Shown here: in pieces, positions 16,622 through 25,212 of the stretch
Numbering within the stretch: the stretch's first letter is position 1
Layout: each line of letters begins with the position of its first letter
NCBI RefSeq assembly: GCF_000963945.1
Contig: NZ_BAMW01000015.1
Span: forward strand, 1 to 64,000
Direction of reading: 5' to 3'
Source: Acetobacter indonesiensis
Lineage (GTDB): Bacteria; Pseudomonadota; Alphaproteobacteria; Acetobacterales; Acetobacteraceae
DNA: 64,000 nucleotides
Notes under the pieces: generated by a model
Database searches by the model: none
The model's input: the letters and a program-made list of their open reading frames with translations, nothing else
What the model was told of the DNA's origin: nothing
Made by a program: the position numbers and the translations under genes

Positions 16622-16626
16622 ACTGA
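16603..16626 (+). other. Seven-codon ORF ending directly before the receptor start
   Basis: ATG at 16603 opens MRLILIY and ends at TGA 16624-16626; the receptor ATG follows immediately in the same frame at 16627. AGGAAGGTG lies just upstream of the small ORF, while the receptor ATG has no ribosome site of its own. It is meaningful only if transcription starts upstream of about 16590. Confidence 0.35.
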
Positions 16627-18942
16627 ATGCAGATAGAGGGTACGGTGCGCGTCAAACAGACAGCAGGGCGGGTGAAAGCTCAGGAAAAATCCAGACTGAC
16701 GGCAGGCGCACTCTGCCGCTACGGTGTTTTTCTATGGAGTGTCACAGCAGGTCTGCCGGTTGTTGCCGCGCAGGCTGCCGATACGGATGATGCCGCCAAG
16801 AAAAAACCCCAGCAGCATCAGGCCAGCCAGACCAAAACGGACAAGTCTGCCCCTGAAAACGATGTGCCCGATAGCGTGGAAAGTCTGGTTGTGCAGGGTG
16901 AACGGCATAAAAATGCCACGACTGACGGCACCGGCAGCTACGTTGTAAAAGCTGTCTCCATGAGCAAGATGCTGATGCGGCTGGATGAAATTCCACAATC
17001 TGTGTCGGTGCTCAGCCGTCAGCAAATGCGGGACCAGAACCTGAATACGGTTGATGACGCCCTGAAGCAGGTGCCGGGTATCAACGTCAATTTGTATGGG
17101 GATGGCACAGCGGGAATTACATCTCGCGGGTATGCTGTCACCCCGCAGTTTGACGGCGTGCCCTCAACGGGTGGCCTGCAAATGAGCCAGCAATTTGATG
17201 TTGCTATTTATGACAGGCTTGAAGTTTTACGCGGCCCCAACGGTATGTTTCAGGGGTCTGCCCCGCCGGGCGGGAGTGTGAACTTTGTGCGCAAGCGTCC
17301 GCTTGACCATTTCAAGGCGCAGGGGTCTTTCAGCGGTGGGTCGTGGAATAATTTTCACGCTGATGCTGATGTTACTGGTCCGCTAACCGCATCAAAGCGC
17401 GTAACTGGCCGCTTTGTGCTGGCGGGTACGGATCGTGATTACTTCTACCAGAATGCGCATGACCGTCGTTGGACAGCTTATGCCGACATTGATGTGCATA
17501 TTACGGACCACACAACATTATCGCTTATGGCTATCGGGCAGAAGAATGATACGACCCGCTTCATGGGGTTGCCGCGTGCGGCGAACGGGGCCGATCTTCA
17601 TTTAAGCCGGAACAGTTTTGTGGGGGCAGACTGGGGGCAGACAAGTTCACCCATGTATGAACTTGGGGGCGAACTGGAACACCGTTTTGGTGGTGGATGG
17701 CGTGTGCGGCTAAGCGGCCGACACCGCGTGACAGATACCAGTATGCATTATGCTTATCTGAACAGCTATACGGCAGCGCAGAAAAAGGGAAACTTCGTTG
17801 TTGCGAAATCCCTTATCCGCGATGTGTATGATGGTGCAGATCTGTATTTTACGGGCCCAGTTCATCTTCTAAACCGCAAGCATGATCTGCTGATTGGTGC
17901 CAATTACGATTCAGACGTTATGACCGATGGTGGAGCAACAGTGAATTCACGAACCAATACGTCTTTGGCGGGATTGGATATTTTCGCACCGGTTATTTCA
18001 AGCACTATCGAACCAACCATCACCACGATGTATAGGGAGCCAACGCAACAGGCAGGCATATATGGGTCTGCGCGCATCCAGATTCTGAAATCTCTCGACC
18101 TGATGCTCGGCGGACGGTTAAGTTTTTACGAGTATAAATATCGTAATCTCTCAACCAACGGTTCGTATGTTGTCAGTCAGAAGAACAACGCGGTTCCTAC
18201 CCCGTATCTGGGTCTTGTGTGGCATTTTGTGCCTAATATTGCGGCCTATGTCAGCTTTACGGATACGTTTACGCCACAATCTGCTTACAGTCTTTCTGGC
18301 CGGTTGAAGCCGGTATTGGGGCAGCAGATTGAAGGCGGGCTGAAAGGCGATTTTTTCAATCGCAAGCTGAATGTCACCTTGGCTGGTTATCGCGTGATCG
18401 AGCGTAACAAGGCTATTGAGGATGGTGATCTGGAGCCAATCTGCGGCCGTTCGCATACCAGCACCTGTTATCGCGCAGCTGGGAAAGTGCGTAGTCAAGG
18501 CGCGGAGATTGAGATGATAGGTCGCCTATTGCCCGGGTGGGATATCAATGCCAGCTATACCTATAATGATAACGTCATCCTGAAAAACAGCGATGCGTCG
18601 TTAGTTGGACAGGCTTATACGCCAAACTTTCCCAAGCATCTTTTTAAACTTTGGACGCATTATCGGTTTGCTGCGCCGGAAGTCACACGCAATGTCTGGA
18701 GTGTCGGCGGTGGCGTGACGGCGCAGAGTGGCACGTTTGGTACGACCCGAACCGTTACGCAGGGTAGCTACGTCGTTGCAAGTGCGCAGGTAGGATACCA
18801 GTTGCGGCCAGAATTGAATATTACTGTAAACGTCAATAACCTTTCCAACACGCGCTATTATCAGCGGTTGGGGAATGTTAATTATTATAATTATTATGGT
18901 GAGCCACGAAATTTCATGGCGACCGTGCAAAGCGTTTTCTAA
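16627..18942 (+). CDS. TonB-dependent siderophore receptor
   Basis: A 771-residue outer-membrane receptor of the FhuE/FpvA type that imports ferric siderophores with energy from TonB. A signal sequence ends near residue 50 (VVAAQA), then a Lys/Gln-rich linker and a probable TonB box VESLVVQGER near 85. The plug domain (about 105-240) shows DEIPQSVSVLSRQQM, TVDDALKQVPGINV, YDRLEVLRGPNGMFQG and APPGGSVNFVRKRP. The remainder is a 22-strand barrel ending in the aromatic VQSVF terminus. The first ATG at 16627 has no clear ribosome site. No siderophore synthesis, periplasmic-binding or ABC-uptake gene lies nearby. Confidence 0.92.
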   Translation: MQIEGTVRVKQTAGRVKAQEKSRLTAGALCRYGVFLWSVTAGLPVVAAQAADTDDAAKKKPQQHQASQTKTDKSAPENDVPDSVESLVVQGERHKNATTDGTGSYVVKAVSMSKMLMRLDEIPQSVSVLSRQQMRDQNLNTVDDALKQVPGINVNLYGDGTAGITSRGYAVTPQFDGVPSTGGLQMSQQFDVAIYDRLEVLRGPNGMFQGSAPPGGSVNFVRKRPLDHFKAQGSFSGGSWNNFHADADVTGPLTASKRVTGRFVLAGTDRDYFYQNAHDRRWTAYADIDVHITDHTTLSLMAIGQKNDTTRFMGLPRAANGADLHLSRNSFVGADWGQTSSPMYELGGELEHRFGGGWRVRLSGRHRVTDTSMHYAYLNSYTAAQKKGNFVVAKSLIRDVYDGADLYFTGPVHLLNRKHDLLIGANYDSDVMTDGGATVNSRTNTSLAGLDIFAPVISSTIEPTITTMYREPTQQAGIYGSARIQILKSLDLMLGGRLSFYEYKYRNLSTNGSYVVSQKNNAVPTPYLGLVWHFVPNIAAYVSFTDTFTPQSAYSLSGRLKPVLGQQIEGGLKGDFFNRKLNVTLAGYRVIERNKAIEDGDLEPICGRSHTSTCYRAAGKVRSQGAEIEMIGRLLPGWDINASYTYNDNVILKNSDASLVGQAYTPNFPKHLFKLWTHYRFAAPEVTRNVWSVGGGVTAQSGTFGTTRTVTQGSYVVASAQVGYQLRPELNITVNVNNLSNTRYYQRLGNVNYYNYYGEPRNFMATVQSVF

Positions 18943-18964
18943 AAATAGACTTGCTGCACAAAAA

Positions 18965-18992
18965 ATGGCCCGTCATGAAAATAACGGGCCAT
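18965..18992 (-). terminator. Terminator between receptor and lipoprotein genes
   Basis: A perfect 9-bp stem (18965-18973 with 18984-18992, 10-nt loop). On the minus strand it is followed by six T residues, so it ends the minus-strand lipoprotein gene; the opposite side is also T-rich enough to help stop the receptor transcript. Confidence 0.8.
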
Positions 18993-19003
18993 GGGGTGTT
19001 TTA

Positions 19004-19990
19004 TCAGTTACCTGAAGAAACGGATTTTGTTGCCGCTGCGCTCTTCTTGGTGGGAGCTTTCAAAAAACCTGCCTTGGGAGACAAAACTTTTTGCTTTGTT
19101 GATGCTGTATCATCTCCCTCCCCGGCGGGGAAAATGGCATCAGGTTCGCTACTGACCGGCGCAGCTTTGGGCTGGGTGGCTGCCGGAGTATCAGTGGCAG
19201 TGGGCACAGTGACCGTCGGTGTTGTAATTGTCGGCACATCGACCTTGGGTGTCTCAACCGTTACGGGTGCGTTGGCAGGCAGTGTTGTGGGCGATGTCGG
19301 GTCTGGTGTGGTGACGGGTGCTGTAACAGCCGCTGCGGCGGGAAGAACGGCTGACGTTGCAGGCACTGCGTCCCCGGGTTTACCCAGTTGCTGTGTCTGT
19401 ATGGCAGACCCAACGGGAGTGCCTCCGGCATCCACCACCCAGGCACTGAGGGTGTGTCTAACCTGATATTCCAGTTCCACATTGATGCGCTGCATCATGG
19501 TCTGCGTGACTTCATACAGATTAGCAGGGCTGTCTGCATCGCCTTTTGACAGGTCAGGATGCACCGTGCTGGTGACGTGTGCTTCCGCATGCGCAGCCTG
19601 TGTACCACCGGGATTAAGAATGTTCAGGTGCACATCAATCTGACCATTCAGTGTGCCACCCGAATTATGCAGAATGGAAGCCCGATCAATAACGAACTGT
19701 GCCGTGCTGCCATTATTGCTTGCTGCGGCTAACCGATCTTCCGCCATCTGACGCAGGGCCTGAACCGGGGGCGTGGGGGCACGATAGCCGATATCGCCTT
19801 CAACCGGGTGTGTCACCGTGTTGTCCACTACAGACAGGGTGCTGACATTCAGGTTCATCTGGCTGAGGTAGTCATACCGGAGCGGGGCGAAGTGGGTAGG
19901 CTGCTGTTCGCCCGCACACCCTGCCAGCAACGCAGGCAGGACAATGGCGGCGGTTAACGACAGGCGAAGCGGGCGAGAGAACAGCGGCAT
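19004..19990 (-). CDS. Hypothetical lipoprotein with Thr/Pro/Ala-rich C-terminal half
   Basis: A 328-residue protein with a signal peptide ending in the lipobox ALLAGC (Cys near residue 25). Residues 30-170 form a folded-looking domain (MAEDRLAAASNNGSTAQFVI, LNGQIDVHLNILNPGG), with a pattern of alternating hydrophobic residues. Residues 190-300 are low complexity, rich in T, P, V and A, and the end is Lys-rich. The tail suggests a periplasm- or wall-spanning linker. I do not recognise the family. The ATG at 19990 has AAAGGG 9 nt upstream. It is divergent from yjdM and is closed by a terminator at 18965-18992. Confidence 0.75.
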   Translation of the reverse strand: MPLFSRPLRLSLTAAIVLPALLAGCAGEQQPTHFAPLRYDYLSQMNLNVSTLSVVDNTVTHPVEGDIGYRAPTPPVQALRQMAEDRLAAASNNGSTAQFVIDRASILHNSGGTLNGQIDVHLNILNPGGTQAAHAEAHVTSTVHPDLSKGDADSPANLYEVTQTMMQRINVELEYQVRHTLSAWVVDAGGTPVGSAIQTQQLGKPGDAVPATSAVLPAAAAVTAPVTTPDPTSPTTLPANAPVTVETPKVDVPTITTPTVTVPTATDTPAATQPKAAPVSSEPDAIFPAGEGDDTASTKQKVLSPKAGFLKAPTKKSAAATKSVSSGN

Positions 19991-20036
19991 GGCGCGGACC
20001 CTTTCTAGTCAAAGATCCTGGATCAAATTCGGATAG

Positions 20037-20072
20037 GGCAGGATCCGGGACTCTGCCCGGCGAAATCCTGCC
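20037..20072. promoter_or_regulatory. Composite 13-bp hairpin in divergent intergenic region
   Basis: GGCAGGAT (20037-20044) pairs with ATCCTGCC (20065-20072), and inside it CCGGG (20045-20049) pairs with CCCGG (20056-20060), leaving a 6-nt loop and a 4-nt bulge. No T-run follows on either side, so it is not a plain terminator. It could structure the 5' leader of yjdM or of the lipoprotein gene. Confidence 0.35.
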
Positions 20073-20085
20073 TGCGGAGGTGAGT

Positions 20086-20103
20086 ATGGTCAACGGGCCA
20101 TAA
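20086..20103 (+). other. Five-codon minigene with ideal ribosome site
   Basis: GGAGGTGAG at 20076-20084 is followed by ATG at 20086 and the frame MVNGP-stop. It is 67 nt upstream of yjdM on the same strand. The ribosome site is better than those of most real genes here, and the last sense codon is Pro. It may be a leader peptide or coincidence. Confidence 0.3.
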
Positions 20104-20169
20104 CAGGACTGCCCTTCCTAACAAAGCAGTCATGCAGTAAGTTCCCCGCCATAAACAAGGAGAGAGTGC

Positions 20170-20526
20170 GTGGAGAGTAATCTGAGCTGCCCAACCTGCG
20201 GCTGTGAGCACGTATACCCTGACGGCAGTCTGTGGATTTGCCCGGAATGTGGGAACGAGTGGAGCCAGGATGCTGCCAATGATGCAGCCGGTGCGGCAGA
20301 AGGGCAGGGTGACATCCGGGACGCAAACGGTAATGTTCTGGCCGACGGCGATACTGTGACGGTTATCAAGGATCTGAAAATCAAAGGGTCATCACAGGCG
20401 GTCAAGGGTGGCACCAAGGTAAAGAATATTCGCCTGATTGATGGCACAGACGGGCATAACATTGCCTGCAAGATTGCCGGGTTTGGCGCAATGAACCTGA
20501 AGTCGGAATTTGTGAAGAAGTCCTGA
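20170..20526 (+). CDS. yjdM: Zinc-ribbon protein YjdM (PhnA family)
   Basis: A 118-residue protein with an N-terminal zinc ribbon ([10 protein letters not shown] and CPECGNEW, two CXXC pairs within the first 30 residues), then an SH3-like domain with the family signature [17 protein letters not shown] and a [14 protein letters not shown] segment. Older annotations call it alkylphosphonate utilisation protein PhnA, but a phosphonate role is not established. The GTG at 20170 is preceded by AAGGAGA at good spacing. It is preceded by a structured leader with a tiny ORF. No phn genes are in the window. Confidence 0.9.
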   Translation: MESNLSCPTCGCEHVYPDGSLWICPECGNEWSQDAANDAAGAAEGQGDIRDANGNVLADGDTVTVIKDLKIKGSSQAVKGGTKVKNIRLIDGTDGHNIACKIAGFGAMNLKSEFVKKS

Positions 20527-20779
20527 TAGTGGGGACCAGACACAGCTATCCGGCAAAGTGCTCTGTTGAAAAGGCGCATTCGTTCTGGGTACGCTTTTTT
20601 TAATGCGTCTATGACGTATGAACGTTGATTTCAGAACCGTCTTTTATAGTTCACGGCATGGCGAAATGACTGAAACAAACAGACAAAGACTTGGCTTGAT
20701 GCGCTTGCTGGAGATTAAACGACCAGTTACCCCGGGCGTTTCTATCAGCACATGACGTGGGTTGTTTTGCCCTGTCTCT

Positions 20780-21364
20780 TTAAGTCGCGTTTTTGGGGAT
20801 AATGGCCTGAAGGGCGGTGACGCATAATTCGACCGCATTCTGGCGGGATGGTGCGTCAGGTGTTGGCACTTCGCGTGACAGGGTCGAGACAAAATCAAGC
20901 CATGCCATCAAGGCCCCGCGCAAAAGCGGGGTTTCATTCAGGTTCAGCGCCATCATGATCTGTGCTGTCATAATTTCATGATAATTACGACTGATACGCT
21001 CGACCATATCGGGTAGTCGATTGGCTTGAAGATGCAAATTGATGGCGTGGTTATTGGCCGGGGAGAAATGTTCCAGATACCGGAATATGGCCTGACGGAT
21101 GTTCTGAAACACGTCCTGCATCGGGTCAAACTGAGTCAGAGCTAGCAGGGTATCGGCTTCATGCCGTAAAACTGCTTCAAATAAAGCGGTTTTACTAGGA
21201 AAATAATGGTAAATCAGGGCGCGCGTCACGCCAGCATCTGCCCCAATACGGGCCATGGAGGCCCTGTCATATCCGTCACGCGCAAAGTGCGTCGCGGCAA
21301 CGGCAATAATCTGCTGTTGACGATTATCAGGCTCCATACGCGCAGATTTTACAGCATTGGACAT
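20780..21364 (-). CDS. TetR/AcrR family transcriptional regulator
   Basis: A 194-residue repressor-type regulator. The N-terminal helix-turn-helix is clear: QQIIAVAATHFARDGYDRASMARIGADAGVTRALIYHYFPSKTALF in residues 17-62 (shown in parts by AATHFARDGYDRASMARIG and LIYHYFPSK). The rest is an all-helical ligand-binding domain of unknown effector. It is monocistronic. A 17-bp dyad at 21484-21500 upstream of its start may be its own operator. No efflux pump or oxidoreductase is adjacent, so the target gene is not evident. Confidence 0.9.
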   Translation of the reverse strand: MSNAVKSARMEPDNRQQQIIAVAATHFARDGYDRASMARIGADAGVTRALIYHYFPSKTALFEAVLRHEADTLLALTQFDPMQDVFQNIRQAIFRYLEHFSPANNHAINLHLQANRLPDMVERISRNYHEIMTAQIMMALNLNETPLLRGALMAWLDFVSTLSREVPTPDAPSRQNAVELCVTALQAIIPKNAT

Positions 21365-21483
21365 AAGCCAGCATGTGCCGTGGCGCAGCCTATTTTACAA
21401 GTGTTCCTGTTAGTGCAGGCAATTACTGGGCTGCGGTGTGACCATAAAGACGCGCGCATAAGAGGATCCAGCAACAAGAGAAA

Positions 21484-21500
21484 TACAACCTGTAGTTGTA
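21484..21500. promoter_or_regulatory. Dyad TACAAC-N5-GTTGTA upstream of tetR-type gene
   Basis: Perfect 6-bp arms with a 5-nt spacer (17 bp in total), 120 nt upstream of the regulator start, in the 215-bp gap before hslO. The geometry suits a TetR dimer and autoregulation; binding is inferred only from position. Confidence 0.4.
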
Positions 21501-21579
21501 AAAATCAGTCCGGTGTGGAGGCAGGCAACAAAATGAAGCCCGCCCCTGTCGCGTAACCCTGTGTCGATATCCTACGACA

Positions 21580-22533
21580 TTAGGTCGCTGGTGATGAAAT
21601 ATCCTTACGAGGAAAGCGGAAATCGGTGTTGCAGAACTCACAGGTCATGACAATCAATCCGTCATCCTGCATCATGTGGTCCAGATCATCTTCCGGGAAA
21701 CCCTGTAACACACTGGCCAGCCGTGCACGGGAACAGCGGCAGCCATAGGCCAGAGCGCGGGCGTGTCCAATATGCAAATCTTCCTGATGGAACAGGCGAT
21801 AAAGCAGATCAGACGGAGGGAGCGCATCATCCAGAAGTTCACGACTGGTCAGGGTTGTGGCCAGAATGGTGGCTGTTTCCCAACTGGCGTCAGCATCATC
21901 TTCGCCCACAACGTGTAGGCCGCCTTCACCGGCAATCCGTTCAAGCACAAGGCCGCCAGCGCGCCAGCCAGCATCTGTCATGCGGCAGCTTAAGTAAATC
22001 CAGCAGGCGTGCTGTTCACTGGTCGCAAAATAGTGCGAGACCATGGCTGACAGATCATCCCCGGCAAGATCCACAATGCCTTGATGCCGTTCTGTCTCCG
22101 CACCTTGTTCAACTGTCAGGGCAAGATAGCCGTTGCCCAGCAGTTCCCGGTCTGTGGGGTTGGGTGTTTCGGCCAGAAGCGCCGCCAGTGCGTCTTCATC
22201 AGTCCGGGCATAGAACCGTAAAGCGCCAGTATCCGTGCTGTCAGCCACCAGAAGGGGAACTGGCCCATCGCCTTTAATCTGGAGGGAAAAAGACCCCTGA
22301 AATTTCAGGGCAGAGGCAAGAGCTGCAACCAGTGCAAGTGCCTTCCCAGCCAGCCGTGTGACAGGGGCTGGGTGGTCATGGCGTGTCAGAAGAACGTCAG
22401 CCAGCACGCCAAGCCGCACAAGCCGACCGCGCACGGGACGGCCTTGCAGAAAGAATGGTGTGACGCCACCGGGTACAACCAGATCGGGCACATCGGGGCG
22501 GTCGCGGTCAAGAAAAGCGGGGGTTTGCATCAT
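21580..22533 (-). CDS. hslO: Hsp33 redox-regulated chaperone
   Basis: A 317-residue Hsp33 protein, a holdase activated when its zinc-bound cysteines oxidise. The cysteine switch is at the C-terminus: CRC in YGCRCSRARLASVLQG and CEFC in VMTCEFCNTDFRF, about 25 residues apart. The N-terminal domain shows RGRLVRLGVLADVLL and GDGPVPLLVADSTDTGALR. The upstream-extended frame begins at 22608, but the tandem ATGs at 22533/22530 with AAGG upstream give the family N-terminus. It follows argF and a small unknown gene on the same strand, with a 119-nt gap. Confidence 0.93.
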   Translation of the reverse strand: MMQTPAFLDRDRPDVPDLVVPGGVTPFFLQGRPVRGRLVRLGVLADVLLTRHDHPAPVTRLAGKALALVAALASALKFQGSFSLQIKGDGPVPLLVADSTDTGALRFYARTDEDALAALLAETPNPTDRELLGNGYLALTVEQGAETERHQGIVDLAGDDLSAMVSHYFATSEQHACWIYLSCRMTDAGWRAGGLVLERIAGEGGLHVVGEDDADASWETATILATTLTSRELLDDALPPSDLLYRLFHQEDLHIGHARALAYGCRCSRARLASVLQGFPEDDLDHMMQDDGLIVMTCEFCNTDFRFPRKDISSPAT

Positions 22534-22652
22534 AGGGGGCCTTGGAAAAAGAAAACGGGCCAAGGCAGCGTGAAAGCCAACGTCAGGTGCCCCAGTAGTC
22601 AAAGGCACCCAAGATGGCGGCGCTGCTTGGCCCGCATGACAAACGGTCTGCT

Positions 22653-22967
22653 TTAGATGGCGCTTGAAATATCCAGTTCAAGCTTCTCCAGTTTCTGTTC
22701 CAGCGCGCGGCAGGTTTCAGCATCCAGTTCCAGCCCATCTTTCAGCGCCCGGAGCAGGCCCTGTCGGCAGGCATCATGTGCACTGTCCAGATCTGCCGCA
22801 CGGCCACATCCGGCCAGACAATCCAGATAGGATGCCCGGAACGGAGCCAGTTTTTCAGCCGCAACAGGCAGCGTTGCCAGAATACTGTCAAGCGACCCTT
22901 CAACCCAGCCGGGGGTGGGCGGGGTGTCTTCCGTGCTGGTGGGGTGAATGTTGTCCGTGCCGCTCAT
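22653..22967 (-). CDS. Hypothetical small acidic protein between argF and hslO
   Basis: A 104-residue protein starting 3 nt after the argF stop, so very likely co-transcribed with it. No signal peptide or TM segment. The N-terminus is Pro/Thr-rich and polar; residues 35-100 look alpha-helical (LEQKLEKLELDISS near the end, coiled-coil-like) and contain three or four Cys residues (YLDCLAGCGRAADL, DACRQG, ETCRALE). I do not recognise the family; the Cys pattern beside a redox chaperone may be coincidence. Confidence 0.65.
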   Translation of the reverse strand: MSGTDNIHPTSTEDTPPTPGWVEGSLDSILATLPVAAEKLAPFRASYLDCLAGCGRAADLDSAHDACRQGLLRALKDGLELDAETCRALEQKLEKLELDISSAI

Positions 22968-22970
22968 TGC

Positions 22971-23969
22971 TTATTCCTTCCCGAAAGAAAGCCAGTCTGT
23001 GCCGCCCATGGCCCATGCCAACACACCTTTCTGGGCATGCAGGCGGTTTTCGGCTTCATCAAACACAACGGATTGTGGGCCTTCAAACACGTCTTTGGTT
23101 ACTTCCTCGCCAATATGGGCAGGCAGGCAGTGCATGAACAGGGCATCTGGTGCAGCAAGCGCCATCAGGCTGCTGTTGACCTGATACGGTTCCAGCTTTG
23201 CCATGCGTGTGGCCGCTTCTTCTTCAGAGTCAGACATGCTGATCCATGTGTCGGTCACCACACAATCTGCCCCGGCCACGGCTTCACGCGGGTCTGCTGT
23301 CCATTCGACGGCACCGCCTTCCCGTTTGGCCCAGTCAAGGACGTCCTGCGGCGGGCGCATGTCAGCAGGGGTTGCGGCCCGCAGCTTGAAGCCAAAACGA
23401 ACCGCCCCTTCAATCAGGGACACCAGCACGTTATTGCCATCACCCGTCCACGCGAAGGTGCGGCCCTGCACGGGGCCGCGATGTTCTTCAAATGTCAGGA
23501 TGTCGGCTAAAATCTGCACAGGATGAGAACTGGGAGTCAGCCCGTTAATAACGGGAACGCTGCTCCATTTTGCCAGATCCAGGAGCGAGTTTGTCTTGCC
23601 CGTGCGCAGCACCAACGCATCGACAAACCGTGACAGAACGCGGGCGGTATCGGCTATGGTTTCGCCTCGGCCCAACTGCATTTCATTAGGGGTCAGAATA
23701 ACTGCATCGCCCCCAAGCTGCCGAATACCCACTTCAAAAGACACGCGTGTGCGGGTTGAGGGCTTGGACAGAATAATACCCAGCATCCGGCCTGCCAGCG
23801 GCAGGTGAGGGTGCAGAGGAAAGCGGCGGCCCTGCTGCATGATTTTCATGCTGCGGGCGACATCCAGAATCTGGCGCAGGGTTGCTGCGTCCAGATCTTT
23901 CAGGTCAAGAAAATGGCGCGGCCCGGCGATGCTCTGGGTGGCGGAAAGGGTGGAAAGGGCAGCGCTCAC
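22971..23969 (-). CDS. argF: Ornithine carbamoyltransferase
   Basis: A 332-residue enzyme that makes citrulline from ornithine and carbamoyl phosphate, in arginine synthesis. The carbamoyl-phosphate motif SKPSTRTRVSFEVG is near residue 67, and the ornithine site shows FMHCLPAHIGEEV near residue 285. DTWISMSD near 240 also fits the family. It overlaps the argD stop by 4 nt (ATGA), indicating translational coupling, and is followed 3 nt later by a small unknown gene. The argF gene is therefore under whatever control lies upstream of argD. Confidence 0.96.
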   Translation of the reverse strand: MSAALSTLSATQSIAGPRHFLDLKDLDAATLRQILDVARSMKIMQQGRRFPLHPHLPLAGRMLGIILSKPSTRTRVSFEVGIRQLGGDAVILTPNEMQLGRGETIADTARVLSRFVDALVLRTGKTNSLLDLAKWSSVPVINGLTPSSHPVQILADILTFEEHRGPVQGRTFAWTGDGNNVLVSLIEGAVRFGFKLRAATPADMRPPQDVLDWAKREGGAVEWTADPREAVAGADCVVTDTWISMSDSEEEAATRMAKLEPYQVNSSLMALAAPDALFMHCLPAHIGEEVTKDVFEGPQSVVFDEAENRLHAQKGVLAWAMGGTDWLSFGKE

Positions 23970-25168
23970 GGGGTTGGCTCCAGAACTGTCTTGTCGTTGT
24001 GGCTGTTGGAAAAAATAGCCTGCCGCAAGCGGGAGACAGCTTCCATGCAGTCTTCTTCGGTAATGGTCAGGGGCGGCACCAGCCGCAGAACATTGTCACC
24101 GGCAGTAACGCACAGCAGCCCCGCTTTCTGGGCGGCAGCCTGCACATCCCCAACAGGTTCTACACAGCGCAGGCCGATCAGCAGGCCCAGTCCACGGCGT
24201 TCGGAAAAGACACCGGGGGCTTCCTGCACCAGTTTATCAAGCTGGGTATCAAGCAGTTTGGCGCGGGCCTGCACCTGTTCCAGAAAACCGGGCGCCAGTA
24301 GCACATCAAGCACGGCATTGGCCGCAGCACAGGCCAGCGGGTTCCCGCCAAATGTTGTGCCGTGGGTTCCGGCCGTCATGCCTTTGGCAACGGCTTCAGT
24401 TGCCAGAATGGCCCCGATGGGAAAGCCCCCACCCAATCCCTTAGCAGTTGAAAGCACATCAGGCGTAATCCCGGCCCATTCATGGGCAAAGAGCTTGCCT
24501 GTTCGGCCTACGCCGCATTGCACTTCATCCATTGCCAACAGCACGCCAGTTTCATCACATAGCGCGCGGAGGGCGCGGAGATACTCGACCGAGGCAACCT
24601 TGATGCCGCTTTCGCCCTGAATGGGCTCCAGCATGACGGCGGCTGTACGGGGGCCAATGGCGGCTTTGACGGCGTCAATGTCATTGAACGGCACATGCAG
24701 GAAGCCGGGTACAGGCTCACCAAACCCTTCAAGATATTTTGGGTTGCCCGTGGCGGAGAGCATGGCCAGTGTCCGGCCATGAAACGCACCGTTCATGCAG
24801 ATGATTTCGGTCCGCTCCGGGTGGCCAGATAAAGCCTGTGCACGGCGCGCAAACTTGACCATGCCTTCATTGGCTTCTGCGCCTGAATTGCAGAAGAATG
24901 CGGTATCGGCAAAGCTGTTATCCACCAGCCGCTGTGCCAGCTTTTCAGCCTGCGGAATGCGGAACAGGTTGGAGACATGCATGACCTTGGCGGCCTGCTG
25001 CTGCACCGTTTCGACCAGATGCGGGTGGCCGTGGCCGACCGAGCATGTGGCAATGCCAGCAGCGAAGTCCAGGAATCGTCGCCCGTCCGTGGTGTACAGC
25101 CATGCGCCATCGCCCCGCTCAAAGGCAAGGTCGGCGCGGTTGTAGGTCGGTGTCAGGGCTGGAATCAT
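23966..25168 (-). CDS. argD: Acetylornithine transaminase
   Basis: A 400-residue PLP-dependent class III aminotransferase of arginine synthesis (N-acetylglutamate semialdehyde to acetylornithine). Motifs are FLDFAAGIATCSVGHGHP near residue 30, CNSGAEANEGMVKFAR near 100, LAMDEVQCGVGRTGK near 210, and the PLP lysine in LSTAKGLGGGFPIG near 240. The ATG at 25168 is chosen: it gives the family N-terminus, while the frame runs 105 nt further without support. A terminator-like hairpin and an Arg-rich ORF lie 62 nt and more upstream, so attenuation is likely. Confidence 0.93.
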   Translation of the reverse strand: MIPALTPTYNRADLAFERGDGAWLYTTDGRRFLDFAAGIATCSVGHGHPHLVETVQQQAAKVMHVSNLFRIPQAEKLAQRLVDNSFADTAFFCNSGAEANEGMVKFARRAQALSGHPERTEIICMNGAFHGRTLAMLSATGNPKYLEGFGEPVPGFLHVPFNDIDAVKAAIGPRTAAVMLEPIQGESGIKVASVEYLRALRALCDETGVLLAMDEVQCGVGRTGKLFAHEWAGITPDVLSTAKGLGGGFPIGAILATEAVAKGMTAGTHGTTFGGNPLACAAANAVLDVLLAPGFLEQVQARAKLLDTQLDKLVQEAPGVFSERRGLGLLIGLRCVEPVGDVQAAAQKAGLLCVTAGDNVLRLVPPLTITEEDCMEAVSRLRQAIFSNSHNDKTVLEPTP

Positions 25169-25212
25169 GGACGCTATCTTTGTGTTGCTGTCATTGACCA
25201 AAAGAAAACAAA

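Noticed and set aside
22776-23510. Plus-strand frame of 244 codons antisense to argF and its neighbour
   Set aside because: It mirrors the third-codon bias of argF; no domain is visible and argF is certain.
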